In this document: piece by piece, positions 9,397 to 18,753 of the stretch
Layout of the letters: each line of letters opens with the position of its first letter
Numbering within the stretch: the first letter of the stretch is position 1
Assembly (NCBI GenBank): GCA_965197795.1
Contig: OZ240228.1
Location: 2,170,001-2,234,000 of the forward strand
Length of the DNA: 64,000 nt
From: WHTK01 sp965197795
Lineage (GTDB): Bacteria; Chloroflexota; Dehalococcoidia; DSTF01; WHTK01
Direction of reading: 5' to 3'
Translations under genes and position numbers: made by a program
Notes under the pieces: model-generated
What the model saw: only the letters and a program-made list of their open reading frames with translations
Databases searched by the model: none
Told to the model about the DNA's origin: nothing

Positions 9397-9434
9397 CTAT
9401 TAAGGGGGACTCTTGAGAGAGGCCCCCTTAATAG
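9397..9434 (+). terminator. Intrinsic terminator, 12-bp perfect stem
   Basis: CTATTAAGGGGG (9397-9408) pairs perfectly with CCCCCTTAATAG (9423-9434) across a 14-base loop, followed by GGTTTTTCG. It ends the Rieske transcript. As the next gene converges from the right, it may work in both directions, though the A-rich side needed for leftward termination is short. Confidence 0.85.
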
Positions 9435-9491
9435 TTAATGGTTTTTCGTCACAAGAGCCGTCGGATCGGCCTCGCCTCGGGCGTGCGAGGG

Positions 9492-10808
9492 TCAGGAGCC
9501 GGCGACCTGCGATGCCACGTCCTCGGTAACCGGCGCCATCGGCGGGCGCGCCAGGCTAACGGCGAGTCCTGCCGTTAACCAGCACGCTGCGATGATCACG
9601 AAGCTGACCCGGTATGCTCCGGTCACGTCGTAGAGCGCGGCCACGGCGAGTGGGCTTACCGCTGAACTTACCGTCATGAACGGCCGGATCATGCCGTTGA
9701 TCGAGCCAAGGTGGCCACGGCCAAAGTAGTTGGCGACGGCCAAAGGCCTGAGGATGAAGAACCCGCCGACGGCAGTACCGAACAGCCCACCCGCCACCAC
9801 CATGGTCAGCTTGCTATCGATGAAGAGGAACGACAACGCGGCGAGTCCCGTCGCGATCGCCTGTACCGACAGGGCGAGCCGCACAGGATAACGCTCCGTG
9901 ACCCAGACCCAGAAGGCGCGCACCGTGATAGAACCGACGCCGTAGGCCGCCGTCGCCATCGACCCTTCGGCCGAAGTGAAGCCGAGGTCGCGGAAGTAAG
10001 GGATCCAATTGGCAAAGAAGCCTCCCGTGCCAAAGCTGCCGAGTGCAAAAGCGAAGACGAGCAGCCAGAAGCAGCGCGTCCTTAAGGCGTCACGCCTCGT
10101 GAAGCTGTGATCGGTTCCTATCACGTCGGAACGTGGGCGCCGGGTCGACTCCCGGTCAGCCTCCTTTTGTGTCGCCGGCCCACCATCCGGCAGTTGTCCG
10201 ATGTCCTCGGGCTGACGCCGGACCATGAGCGCGAGCGGGCCCATCACGGACAGCGTGATGAGCCCCAACACCAGCCAGGCATCTCGCCAACCGAAGACCA
10301 GGAGCAAGCCGCTGACCAGCGCCGGGAAGAACAACGGTCCCATCGCCGTCCCGGTCGAACCGATGGCGAGCGCGCGGGCGCGCTTCCGGATGAACCACCG
10401 GGGAAGGACCGCGGTCATCATCATGTCGCTGCTTCCGAAGCTGGCGAAGGCTCCGAAGCCGCCAAACAGGACGTAGAAAACGATCAGGTCTGAAACCCAG
10501 TGCATCGCGATGAGCGAGCCGCCGAGGGTCAACACGGTTAGGACGGCAAGGATGCGCGGGCCGCGCTTCGTGTCCTGCAACGGGCCGATGAAAGGAGCAA
10601 GAGAGCCGGCTGAGAGGGCCCTCACAGTGAGCGCTCCGTATATGGCAGCGCGCGACCAGCCCAGCTCTTCGCCCATCGGAATGGCGAAAACGCTGAAGCC
10701 CCACACTCCCGCGCCGGATACGAAGGCGCCGTCGGCTATGGTGACGACGACGAGGAGCCAGCCGTAGAAGAAACGTGGTCGTCTAGCGTCCGTGGAAATC
10801 TCAGTCAC
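9492..10808 (-). CDS. MFS transporter, OFA/MCT-like, 438 aa
   Basis: This is a twelve-helix major facilitator protein of the oxalate-formate/monocarboxylate type: FFYGWLLVVVTIADGAF opens TM1, followed by a GWSRAAIYGAL segment and a central cytoplasmic loop (about residues 195-235). These transporters move small organic anions. The frame extends 32 codons further upstream, but GTG 10808 is chosen because AGAGG lies just before it and the following residues lead directly into TM1. It converges with the Rieske gene at 7924 and diverges from the SDR at 10992, so it may import or export the substrates of those enzymes (inference). Confidence 0.88.
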   Translation of the reverse strand: MTEISTDARRPRFFYGWLLVVVTIADGAFVSGAGVWGFSVFAIPMGEELGWSRAAIYGALTVRALSAGSLAPFIGPLQDTKRGPRILAVLTVLTLGGSLIAMHWVSDLIVFYVLFGGFGAFASFGSSDMMMTAVLPRWFIRKRARALAIGSTGTAMGPLFFPALVSGLLLVFGWRDAWLVLGLITLSVMGPLALMVRRQPEDIGQLPDGGPATQKEADRESTRRPRSDVIGTDHSFTRRDALRTRCFWLLVFAFALGSFGTGGFFANWIPYFRDLGFTSAEGSMATAAYGVGSITVRAFWVWVTERYPVRLALSVQAIATGLAALSFLFIDSKLTMVVAGGLFGTAVGGFFILRPLAVANYFGRGHLGSINGMIRPFMTVSSAVSPLAVAALYDVTGAYRVSFVIIAACWLTAGLAVSLARPPMAPVTEDVASQVAGS

Positions 10809-10991
10809 CCAAGCCTCTAGTCCCGTAGGATAAGCGCGATTCGAAGCGCACCGCCACCTGAACGCCCACGACAACTGCCAACTGCCAACGCTCAGCCCGC
10901 ACAACAGGCAGCGATCCCGGTCCGCCTCTCGTTATACTCAGCCAGAAAACCAGCCGGCGAGTGAAGCATTTGTTGAAAGGGAGTAACCGTA

Positions 10992-11855
10992 ATGTCTGTC
11001 TCAGGTCAGGTAGTGCTTGTCACAGGGGCTGCGCGGGGCATGGGACGCGAGTACGTGCGCACGTTTCTTGCCGAGGGAGCCAGGGTCATTGCGACGGACC
11101 TCTCCTGGGTGCCCTCGGGCGCGTCCAGCGACGACTACGACTTTCTGGCGGAGATCCAGGACAACCCGAACGTCCTGGCCGACGTCATGGACATCACGAT
11201 CGATTCCCACATCGACCGCGTCTTCGAAGCCGCGATGGCGAAGTTCGGCACGCTGGACGTCATGATCAACAACGCCGGCCTGCGCCAACGCGACCTGTAC
11301 CCGCCACACGGCAGCGTGACCCTGCTGGAAACGAGAGTTGGCGACTGGCAGCGCATGTTCGACACGCACGTGTTCGGCACGGTGCGCGTCATTCAGCGTT
11401 TCATCAAGCCGATGCTGGACAAGCATCAGGGCAGCATCGTTAACATCTGCAGCGGCGGCTACACGGGCCATCGTCCCAACAGCCGTGAGATGCCTTACAT
11501 GTCGGCCAAGGCTGCCCTCGCCAACCTGACTCTTTACCTTGCCGAGGAGCTCAAACCGGAAAACATCGCCGTGAACGTGCTGATCCCCGGTCACACCCGT
11601 ACGACGGGCTCAGACGAGCAGGAGGAGGCCCGTTCTGCCATGCGCGCGGAACGTGGTCCGAGCTTCACACCCAGGCGGGTCAGGCCCGATAACCCGGTCC
11701 ACCTGGCGCTATTCCTGGCGGAGCAGGACGCGAGCGGCACGACCGGCGAGGTCCTCAACGCGGTCGAGTGGAACCAGCAACAGGAACTCGGCGGCTTCGA
11801 GGTCTGGGGCCACGGGCCCGACGTCGAAGCCGCCAGAGCAGCCGGCCGTCTCTAA
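10992..11855 (+). CDS. Short-chain dehydrogenase/reductase, 287 aa
   Basis: This is a complete classical SDR. The NAD(P)-binding TGAARGMG loop is at residues 11-18, NNAG near residue 95, the serine region IVNICSGGY near residue 152 and the catalytic YMSAK after it. ATDLSW at the end of beta-2 carries an Asp that usually favours NAD(H). It would oxidise or reduce a secondary alcohol/ketone; SDRs commonly dehydrogenate cis-dihydrodiols made by Rieske dioxygenases, and two such genes flank it. The ATG has an AAAGGGAG ribosome-binding site. It converges with the Rieske gene ending at 11873. Confidence 0.92.
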   Translation: MSVSGQVVLVTGAARGMGREYVRTFLAEGARVIATDLSWVPSGASSDDYDFLAEIQDNPNVLADVMDITIDSHIDRVFEAAMAKFGTLDVMINNAGLRQRDLYPPHGSVTLLETRVGDWQRMFDTHVFGTVRVIQRFIKPMLDKHQGSIVNICSGGYTGHRPNSREMPYMSAKAALANLTLYLAEELKPENIAVNVLIPGHTRTTGSDEQEEARSAMRAERGPSFTPRRVRPDNPVHLALFLAEQDASGTTGEVLNAVEWNQQQELGGFEVWGHGPDVEAARAAGRL

Positions 11856-11872
11856 GCGACGCTTCCCAAGTG

Positions 11873-13234
11873 CTAGCTAACCGGTATCGTCGGTAGCGGA
11901 GCCTCCACGTCGACGGACCGCCCGAAGATCAGGTCGGAGCAGGCTTCCAGCGCGCGCACGCCGCGCGGCACCAGCACGCCACCCGAGCGCTGCCGGTACA
12001 GTTCGGGACGGTCGACGCCGGGCGGCGGTGCGTCCGTCTCCTGGAAGCTCGTCGCCGCAGCCATCAGCTTGCGACGGGTACGGATCACCATAGCGTCCGT
12101 CGTGCCGAGGTGTTCTGAGCTGCGGTCGAAGATCGGCCCCATGCTTTCCTGGACCGCCGTGTCCTGCGGATTGGCGCCGAAGGGTATGCCGGAGAAGCTC
12201 TCCATCCGGGCCTGAGCGTCGCGGTCGATCATGTAGTCGTTGCGTGCGTTCTGGGCAGGCCGGAATCTGCCCAACCAGTCGCTGGTCTCCGGTTCGTAGC
12301 CGCCTGCCGGTCCGCCGCCTCCGCCCGGACGGCCCTGGCCGCTGGCGCTACTCCCGAGAAGAAGCCCGCCGACACCCGGTTCCTGCGCGGTCGCGCCGCG
12401 AGTCGGCGAGGAGAAGTTCCACAGCATGACGTGGTCGTCGTCCAACGGTACCCAGGCCTTGCCTGTCGTCTTGATGCCCAAGAGGCCGGTCGGGTCCATG
12501 GTGTAGAAGGGCAGCTGGAAGTTGGCAATGCGCCAGTAGTCCGTATCCTCCTCCGCCAGCCGGTAGCCGCCGTACGTCGTGCCGATCTCGGTCTCCAGTA
12601 CGTCCATCGCGATCGTCTTGACCTTGATCGCGTAGTAGTTGGCGGAGCCAGGCTGCACGTCTTCGAGCCGGGTGGCGCCGGCGTGCAGGAATGCGAAATG
12701 CACCGTGTCGATATCACCTTCAAGGGCCTGCATGAAGTTACATTCCCGCATGCTCTTGTTCACACGGCACGCCTCGTCCAGGTTCGGCAGGTGTTCGGGC
12801 AGAGGCGGCGGAACTTCGCGCGGCCCCATGTAAGTCCAGATGATGCCGTTGCGCTCGACGCAGGGATAGGCCTTAGCACGCACCTTCGACTTGAAGTTGC
12901 TCTCGGCGGGCTCGGAAGGCATGTCGACGCAGGCCCCGGAGGCATCGAACTTCCAGCCGTGGTAGACACAGCGAAGCCCCTCCTCCTCGTTTCGGCCGAA
13001 GAACAACGACGCTCCTCGGTGCGGGCATGAGTTCGCGACGATCGCCGGTTGACCCGAAGTAACGCGGAAGCCGATCAGGTTCTCACCCAACAGCCGCAAC
13101 TTCACCGGTGCGCTGTCGGGAGCCTCGATCTCGCTGGGAAGCAGCGCCGGAATCCAGTACTGGCGCATGAAGGTCCCCATCGTCGTACCGGGTCCGACTC
13201 GACAAAGCAGTTCGTTATCCTGAGCGCTCAGCAT
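11873..13234 (-). CDS. Rieske aromatic-ring-hydroxylating oxygenase, alpha subunit, 453 aa
   Basis: This is the second complete paralog. The Rieske ligands occupy the same positions (C70, H72, C89, H92), and the iron site reads DTVHFAFLH at about residues 176-184. NDYMIDRDAQAR and SEHLGTTDAMVIRTRR mark the C-terminal region. Unlike its paralogs it has a glycine/serine-rich insertion after the AWVPLDDDHVMLWNF strand (roughly residues 280-310), probably a surface loop. The start is firmly set by GGAGGTG upstream of ATG 13234. It is divergent from the DinB-like gene across a region containing a 12-bp inverted repeat. Confidence 0.95.
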   Translation of the reverse strand: MLSAQDNELLCRVGPGTTMGTFMRQYWIPALLPSEIEAPDSAPVKLRLLGENLIGFRVTSGQPAIVANSCPHRGASLFFGRNEEEGLRCVYHGWKFDASGACVDMPSEPAESNFKSKVRAKAYPCVERNGIIWTYMGPREVPPPLPEHLPNLDEACRVNKSMRECNFMQALEGDIDTVHFAFLHAGATRLEDVQPGSANYYAIKVKTIAMDVLETEIGTTYGGYRLAEEDTDYWRIANFQLPFYTMDPTGLLGIKTTGKAWVPLDDDHVMLWNFSSPTRGATAQEPGVGGLLLGSSASGQGRPGGGGGPAGGYEPETSDWLGRFRPAQNARNDYMIDRDAQARMESFSGIPFGANPQDTAVQESMGPIFDRSSEHLGTTDAMVIRTRRKLMAAATSFQETDAPPPGVDRPELYRQRSGGVLVPRGVRALEACSDLIFGRSVDVEAPLPTIPVS

Positions 13235-13358
13235 GTTCGTTTCACCTCCGAGATGACCGTATGGTTGCTGCGATTATCGTCTTGGCGTCAAGGCAGCGTC
13301 GAACCCGCCAATCGAGCCGGAGGGCGACTGCCCAAGCCGCGCCATCAGGCGCCGACAA

Positions 13359-13396
13359 GACTGACCGCGGTCCAGCTAGACAATCCGCGGTCAGTC
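13359..13396. promoter_or_regulatory. 12-bp perfect inverted repeat in divergent intergenic region
   Basis: GACTGACCGCGG (13359-13370) and CCGCGGTCAGTC (13385-13396) are perfect inverted repeats 14 bases apart, within the 312-base gap between the divergent Rieske and DinB-like genes. No T-run follows on either strand, arguing against a simple terminator. It could be a regulator-binding palindrome or a leader hairpin for the leftward Rieske gene. The rest of this gap holds nothing I recognise. Confidence 0.5.
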
Positions 13397-13546
13397 TCAA
13401 ACCCTGGCTCGAAATCGCCGCGACTCAGCGTCACGCAAGACTCGCATTGCTTTAGCACCACCCAGGTCGGTACAATCCCGCCGCCGCCTGCACACGTTAC
13501 CGTGGTTACGGCTCACGCGTATCACGTATCCGACAGGAGAATCAGG

Positions 13547-14046
13547 GTGCAACTCAAAGATTACTTGACCGGTGAAATGGAGAACGTTCAGCGCCTTCTT
13601 GGCCTGGCGCTACAGGATCTGGATGACGAAGTCGCAAACTGGCAACCGGGCGGGACCGCCAACTCCATCGCAAGTACCCTGGCCCACGTCACGAACACTC
13701 AGGATCATTCGATAAACGTCCGGTTACTGGGCGGCCAGACCGTCTTCGAATCCGGTGGCTGGCCGGCCAAGACAGGCATCCCAATCGATGCGGAGAAAAT
13801 CTGGGATGAGGGTTGGCGCCTCAATCTCGACGCCTTCGCCGAATACCAGGCGGCGCTGGCGGAGAGCATGGGCCGTTTCATGGATGCTCTAACCGAATCG
13901 ACCTTGACAAGGAGGTCACCTACACTCAGGGACCTCGCCCAGCGACATGGCTGCTGCGAAACATCATCTTCCATCATTCGCTCTACCACAGCGGTGAGGT
14001 CTTCACGCTCAAGGGCTTGAAGGGGCTGAAGGGACTTCCCTTCTAG
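13547..14046 (+). pseudogene. DinB-like family protein, one frameshift
   Basis: From GTG 13547 (AGGAG eight bases upstream) the product begins VQLKDYLTGEMENVQRLL and has the DinB/maleylpyruvate-isomerase-like four-helix pattern, including a first metal-site His in STLAHVTNTQDHS. At about 13905 the frame breaks. The family C-terminus continues one frame over as TWLLRNIIFHHSLYHSGE, which contains the expected HxxxH-type ligands. One lost base near CGACCTTG explains it. DinB-like proteins are thiol- or metal-dependent transferases/isomerases of varied role. If the base loss is a sequencing error, the intact protein has about 166 residues. Confidence 0.72.
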
Positions 14047-14153
14047 CGGGCGGTCGCTTAAGCAACTCGGGGATGTTTCGGCGGTGTGGGCCGGCTCCCT
14101 ATCGTCGTCTCTGGACTCTTTGCGCTCATCTTCATGCGGTCGGGTTCTGTCGC

Positions 14154-14639
14154 TCAGGCCAGCGAGATAACGACTACACCGAGCACCACCAGCATCGAGC
14201 CCATCAAGATGCGAATGTTGAATCGCTCCAGGTCGCGCAGCAAGATCGCCGCAAAGAGCAGTGTGAAGAGCGGATTCGTGCTCGAGACCGGCGAGACAAC
14301 CACCACGTCGGCGTTTTCGAGCGCCACAAACATCGAGCTCACGCCGACCGCGGAGAAGATCCCGGCGACGCCAAAAAACAGGCTCCCGCGACGGAAATCG
14401 GACGACGACTGTGATTCGAGATTGCGCACCAGGATCAGAATGAACCCGATCGAGGCGAAACCGAGCGCGATGGTGGTGCCCACCAGGGGCGCCTGGAAGT
14501 CCGATACGCCGTGCCGCGCCAGGACCTGTGACGCCGCGTAGGCGATCGCCGCGGTGAAGGCGAACACATAGCCTCGGACCGATGATGCACTCGGTCCGAG
14601 GGGCGCAGGCGTAGCGCTGCTCGAAGCCCGCTCGCTCAT
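14154..14639 (-). CDS. EamA/DMT transporter, second half-protein, 161 aa
   Basis: This is a single EamA-type repeat with about five hydrophobic segments. It starts with a polar 20-residue leader and GYVFAFTAAIAYAASQVLARHG, and ends with the RILMGSMLVVLGVVVI helix. Full-size drug/metabolite transporters of this family carry two such repeats in one chain of about 290 residues; here the two repeats are separate genes joined by a 4-base ATGA overlap, this being the downstream one. The pair likely forms a heterodimeric transporter of small metabolites. The coupling by ATGA argues for a genuine two-gene arrangement, though an old frameshift in a full-length gene cannot be excluded. Confidence 0.8.
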   Translation of the reverse strand: MSERASSSATPAPLGPSASSVRGYVFAFTAAIAYAASQVLARHGVSDFQAPLVGTTIALGFASIGFILILVRNLESQSSSDFRRGSLFFGVAGIFSAVGVSSMFVALENADVVVVSPVSSTNPLFTLLFAAILLRDLERFNIRILMGSMLVVLGVVVISLA

Positions 14640-15061
14640 GCTTGCCTTAGCACCAGGACCAGCCCGGAGATGACCAAGCCGGTCCCCAGGAGAGTCAACC
14701 CGTTTACGCTCTCGCCAAGGACGAGCACGGCGAGGACGGTGGCAAATAGTGGGCTCGATGCCAGGACCGGCGTCGAGCGCGTGACGCCAAGGTGGCTGAT
14801 CGAGAGGAAGTTCAGATAGCGGCCCAGGACAAAGTTGAAAAAGCCAACCAGCGAGAAGATCGCCAGCACACCCAGCGTCACGTCAGCCAGCTGGTCGCGC
14901 TGGAAGATCGCCACGACCACCAGCATGAGGACGAGTCCGGAGAGCAGCGACAGAAAGGTGCCTATGGTGGCCGGCATGTAGCGCAGTCCGAGCCGTACGC
15001 AGATCGCGCTCAGCGCCCACGACACTGCTGCGCCGAGTGCAAAAGCGATGCCGGTCACCAT
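14636..15061 (-). CDS. EamA/DMT transporter, first half-protein, 141 aa
   Basis: This is the upstream half of the EamA pair. GIAFALGAAVSWALSAICVR forms the first helix, and the chain ends with LLGTGLVISGLVLVLRQA, the usual last helix of an EamA repeat. ATG 15061 has GAGGT five bases upstream. Its TGA overlaps the ATG of the next gene (ATGA), typical of translational coupling. Each half has about five membrane segments, so neither alone matches a full DMT transporter. No regulator or substrate gene is adjacent. Confidence 0.8.
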   Translation of the reverse strand: MVTGIAFALGAAVSWALSAICVRLGLRYMPATIGTFLSLLSGLVLMLVVVAIFQRDQLADVTLGVLAIFSLVGFFNFVLGRYLNFLSISHLGVTRSTPVLASSPLFATVLAVLVLGESVNGLTLLGTGLVISGLVLVLRQA

Positions 15062-15508
15062 AGGTAACCTCTATGGCGCAAGGGGCTCTCTCACTGCATC
15101 TCCTCGATAAGCCGCATTGCCGATTGAGAGCAAGCGTCGGCCTTCCTCAGGCTCCGTGTTCCGGGCCACCCGTACAAGGCAAGCGTCATTGCCAATACCC
15201 TGCGAGCTTAATAGGGCCCTCGGCCGACTCCAGCAGTGTAAACGTTAGGCTGTGCTCAGTACGCCCGGTTGTCGCTCCTAGGGAGATGACGCCGGCTGAC
15301 TGAGATCGCGTGGCACGAGAAGGTCCCGAAGACCAATGCGGCATTGCGTCGCGTCGCTTTGAAGAGAGTATTCTCGACACAGAAGCCGCGATGAGTCTGG
15401 GCTTGATCGCCGGCGCGAGATCGCTGCCCTGCTCGATGACTTCGAACGCGGGTGCACGGTCCCCCGTCGTGGCAGACGATAAGGCGGCAGTGGAAACGGG
15501 GAGTAGTA
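15062..15508. other. Gap without a recognisable gene
   Basis: Open frames occur on both strands, but none has a recognisable motif or a good ribosome-binding site. A leftward frame ending at 15186 has a natural-looking C-terminus (SLTFTLLESAEGPIKL) and might be the tail of a lost gene. I cannot support more than that. Confidence 0.35.
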
Positions 15509-15844
15509 GTGCGGGAGCCCCATGGCAGGTTCGAGCAGGTGGTGGAGGTGACGCTCCGAGAGGAGGGAGAGAACTCTCTGGGCGCGCTCAAGTACCACTC
15601 CACGCCGCTGCGAGGCCACCGAAGGTACCACTTCCTCAGCGGCGTCGAGGGCTCGCTGGAGATCGCCAGCATCCCGGTTACCGACGATGCGGAGTGGACT
15701 TTCGTCAACCCGGAATGGGAAGACCGGGACCCTTCCTGGAATCAGTTCCAAGCCCATGAGCGCAACGAGGCATTTCTGCGGTCGAAAGTGCGGGAATTCC
15801 GAGTGCGACTGGGCATGCCATGGGAGGACGCGCAGAAAGAGTGA
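15509..15844 (+). CDS. Hypothetical protein, 111 aa
   Basis: I do not recognise the family. GTG 15509 is chosen because GGGGAG lies five bases upstream; an ATG at 15452 is in frame but gives an unnatural leader. The product is charged and soluble, with a strand-rich middle (EVTLREEGENSLGALKYHS, LEIASIPVTDDAEWTFVNP) and a helical end rich in Arg/Glu, resembling a small beta-barrel or SRPBCC-like fold by composition only. Competing opposite-strand frames look like shadows. It is upstream of, but 136 bases from, the two-component genes. Confidence 0.5.
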   Translation: MREPHGRFEQVVEVTLREEGENSLGALKYHSTPLRGHRRYHFLSGVEGSLEIASIPVTDDAEWTFVNPEWEDRDPSWNQFQAHERNEAFLRSKVREFRVRLGMPWEDAQKE

Positions 15845-15980
15845 TGGCACGCAGGGTTCATATCCCTGGCAGCTCCGCCGCCTACCATGAATCCAGGCTG
15901 CCACGGCCTGTTACTGTTTTCTAAGGATCTCGGCCCGCTTCTCACGTGTTTCTCATCCGGCGCCGAGACTCTGTAAGAAC

Positions 15981-16660
15981 ATGGTCGCTCAAACTCGGAT
16001 TCTGGTGGTAGACGACGGCAGCCGGATCGCAGCGGCGGTCCATCGGGCCCTGACGTACGAAGGATACGTTGTGGATGTCGCGCAAGATGGCCGCGCCGCA
16101 CTGGACAAGGCCGCCACACGGGCCCGGATCTGGTTGTGCTCGACCTGCTTCTTCCCGGAATCGACGGCATCGAGGTCTGCAAGAGATTGCGCGCCACGGG
16201 CGACATGACGATCCTCATGCTCACAGCCCTGGATGGGGTCGGCGACCGGGTTCGCGGCCTGGACGCGGGCGCCGATGACTACCTGGTCAAGCCGTTCGCC
16301 TATGAGGAACTGGTGGCGCGGGTGCGTGCTCTCCTGAGGCGCAGTAACGCACACGCGGATGAGACGCTGAGCTACGCCGACCTCATCATGGACATTGGCG
16401 CTCACGAGGTCATACGCCATGATCGTGCAATCGAGCTAACCGCGCTCGAGTTTCAGCTGCTCGAGTGCCTGCTACGCCACCAGAGGCAGGTCCTCACACG
16501 CGACCAGCTACTCGAATCCGTGTGGGGTTTCGACGCGGAGACGACGAGCAATCTCGTCGACGTTTATGTGGGCTACCTGCGCGCGAAGATGGAGTCCTGC
16601 GGCGAGCCACGCTTGATTCAGACCGTTCGTGGCGTCGGCTACGTGCTCAGGGAAGCCTGA
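15981..16660 (+). pseudogene. OmpR/PhoB-type response regulator, one frameshift
   Basis: The receiver domain starts at RILVVDDGSRIAAAVHRAL and breaks near 16113-16117. One frame over it continues GPDLVVLDLLLPGIDG, which contains the phosphorylated Asp, then LMLTALDG and ADDYLVKPF with the conserved Thr and Lys. The winged-helix effector follows (LTALEFQLLECLLRHQ, LIQTVRGVGYVLR). One lost C in the GCCGCC run restores a full protein of about 226 residues. The regulator would bind DNA when phosphorylated by the kinase that starts two bases downstream. The kinase gene is broken in the same way, so both share either decay or sequence error. Confidence 0.85.
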
Positions 16661-16661
16661 C

Positions 16662-18184
16662 GTGTCGATCCGGGTCCGTCTGGCGCTGTTCGGCCTCCTC
16701 GTTGTCACGCTGACGCTGGCCATCTTTACCCTCGCCTTCTATGGGCTCTTCGCTGTTGGGGGATCCAGCGGCCAGGATCAGCAGCTCTCAGAACGCGCTG
16801 ATCAGGCCGTGGAGGCGCTCGCCGGTGCGGGGCCTGAGCAGTTCCTTCCCAGCACCGTGCCTGCTTCGGTAGATCCGGCGCGATCCACTGATGTGTTCGT
16901 GATTCTGCTTGGGCCTGACGGTGCTGCCCTGTCCGCCACCGGTGCCGTCGACGGTTCGGCTCCTGAGGTTCCCCTCGAAGTCCTGGCCGCCGCGGACGCC
17001 GACGGCATGGCAATCGCGACCATCGACGCGGCCCCCGGCGTTCGGGTGCGTGTTCACGTGCGCCCCTGGAGCCGTCCGGACCTCGGTCTGAGCGGTCATA
17101 TCGCCGTAGCGCAGTCCTCCCAGCGGGTGGAAAACGACCTTCGCGTGGGGCGCATTTTCCTCTTCGCGGCTGCCATATTCGCCTTCTTTGTAGCGGCCAT
17201 AGCGATCTGGCTGGTCATCGGCCGCGCGCTGAGACCGCTCAAGCAGTTGGCAGGGCTGACGAATGAGGTTGGCCTGACTCAGGACCTTGGACGCCGGCTG
17301 CCGGTCCCGCGCGCCAACGACGAAGTTAAGCGACTCAGCGAGAGCTTCAACGGCATGATGTCGCGTCTCGAGGACGGGCATGATCGGCTCTCCGAGGCGC
17401 TCGAATCACAGAAACGTTTCGTGGCGGACGCTTCCCACGAGCTACGTACGCCGCTGACCACGATCCGCAGCAACGCCGGCTTCCTGCTGCAACACCCAGA
17501 TGCACTGGAGCAGGATCGGCTGGCCGCCGTAAGCGACATCGCCAGCGAGAGCGAGCGAATGAGCCGGCTGGTGCAAGACTTGCTGACCCTGGCCCGCGCC
17601 GACGGCGGTTTCCATCTCGAGAAGGGCTTTCTTGATCTGGGCTCGCTGGTGCAGGAGGTTACGCGCCAGGCCAGCAACCTCCACTCCGACCGGCAGGTCG
17701 TTTCGGATGCGGAGCAAACCGGACCAACGGCAACCAGGACACCATCAAACAGCTTCTCTGGATTCTCATCGAGAATGCCGTCCGTCATACCAATGCGGGC
17801 GGCCGGATCAGGCTGGCTTCGCATCGGCGCGAGAACTCCGTTGAGGTGATCGTTGCCGACGACGGTGAAGGCATCCCGGATGCTGACCTGCCGCGGATCT
17901 TCGATCGCTTCTACCAGGCGGACGTCGCGCGGAGCAGCGGCGGATCGGGCCTCGGCCTGTCGATTGCCAGCTGGATCGTCGCGGAACACGATGGCCAAAT
18001 CTCGGCTCGAAACAACGACCACGGCGGCACCACGGTCATCGTGACGTTGCCGGCCGCCTCTGACGATTCGATAAAGCAAGCCTCGGGTCCCGTAGAAGAG
18101 ACGTCCGACGAGGGGAATGCAGCATCCTCGGTGGACTCGCGCCCGGTCATTCCAAGGTCTGATTCTTTCTCAGCCGATTCTTAG
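16662..18184 (+). pseudogene. Sensor histidine kinase, one frameshift
   Basis: GTG 16662 follows the regulator stop directly. The order is: TM1 (LALFGLLVVTLTLAIFTLAF), an extracytoplasmic domain of about 125 residues, TM2 near residues 160-185, HAMP, and the HisKA box VADASHELRTPLTTIRS with the phospho-acceptor His. Near 17711-17716 the frame breaks. The ATPase N-box then reads QLLWILIENAVRHTNAGG in the next frame and continues through DDGEGIPD (G1), FYQAD (F) and GGSGLGLSI (G2). One missing base repairs it. The stimulus is unknown; the downstream membrane/cupredoxin genes may be targets. Confidence 0.85.
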
Positions 18185-18284
18185 GTTCTCTCAGGGCCTT
18201 CTCATCCAGGTCGCTCACTCTGAATGTGGCGCGCATAAGTCGTCATCTCTCACGCAGCGCGACCACAGCTCAGAGGAGGTTCGG

Positions 18285-18719
18285 ATGCTCGAACCCGAAT
18301 ACAAGCCATCGATGGACGATAGCCGCCTTGAGGTGGTCCACGTTCTCTTGCTGCTTCAGGGCGCGATGGGGCTGCTCTCCGGAGCAGCGATGCTGCTGTT
18401 CATGGGCGGCAACCCGATCGCGATCCCGCTAGCGATCGGCGTTCCACTTCTGCTCTTCGTCCTGGCTGCCGGGGTTGTCAGGCGATGGCGATGGGCCCGC
18501 AAGGCCGCCCTCGCCGTCCAGACGATCGTCCTCCTGGCTTTTGCGGCCAGCTTCCTACTCGGGTTGCTTGCGCAGCTCGATTTCAGCATCAACGTCATGA
18601 CGCTGATGACCAACGTCGCTCTACCGATCACCGTGATCAGATTGCTTCAGACGTCGAAGATGGCCGCCGCGTCAGCCTCCTTCTCAGGCGCACCTGATGG
18701 CGTCCAGACAGCGGCCTGA
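18285..18719 (+). CDS. Four-helix membrane protein, 144 aa
   Basis: ATG 18285 is preceded by GAGGAGG seven bases upstream. Four hydrophobic segments are evident: VVHVLLLLQGAMGLLSGAAM, AIPLAIGVPLLLFVLAAGVV, an alanine/leucine-rich third segment, and VMTLMTNVALPITVIRLL. The C-terminus is small and polar. I do not assign a family. It is the first gene after the two-component system and is followed, 34 bases later, by another membrane gene ending in a cupredoxin domain. The three units may be one transcript, in which case this protein could be an accessory to that system. Confidence 0.75.
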   Translation: MLEPEYKPSMDDSRLEVVHVLLLLQGAMGLLSGAAMLLFMGGNPIAIPLAIGVPLLLFVLAAGVVRRWRWARKAALAVQTIVLLAFAASFLLGLLAQLDFSINVMTLMTNVALPITVIRLLQTSKMAAASASFSGAPDGVQTAA

Positions 18720-18753
18720 GTGACAGATCGAGCACAAAATTCGGAGTAAGAAA

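Noticed and set aside
15278..15904. Leftward 208-aa frame overlapping the 111-aa hypothetical gene
   Set aside because: Biased composition and no start signal; the rightward frame has a better ribosome-binding site and more natural residues.
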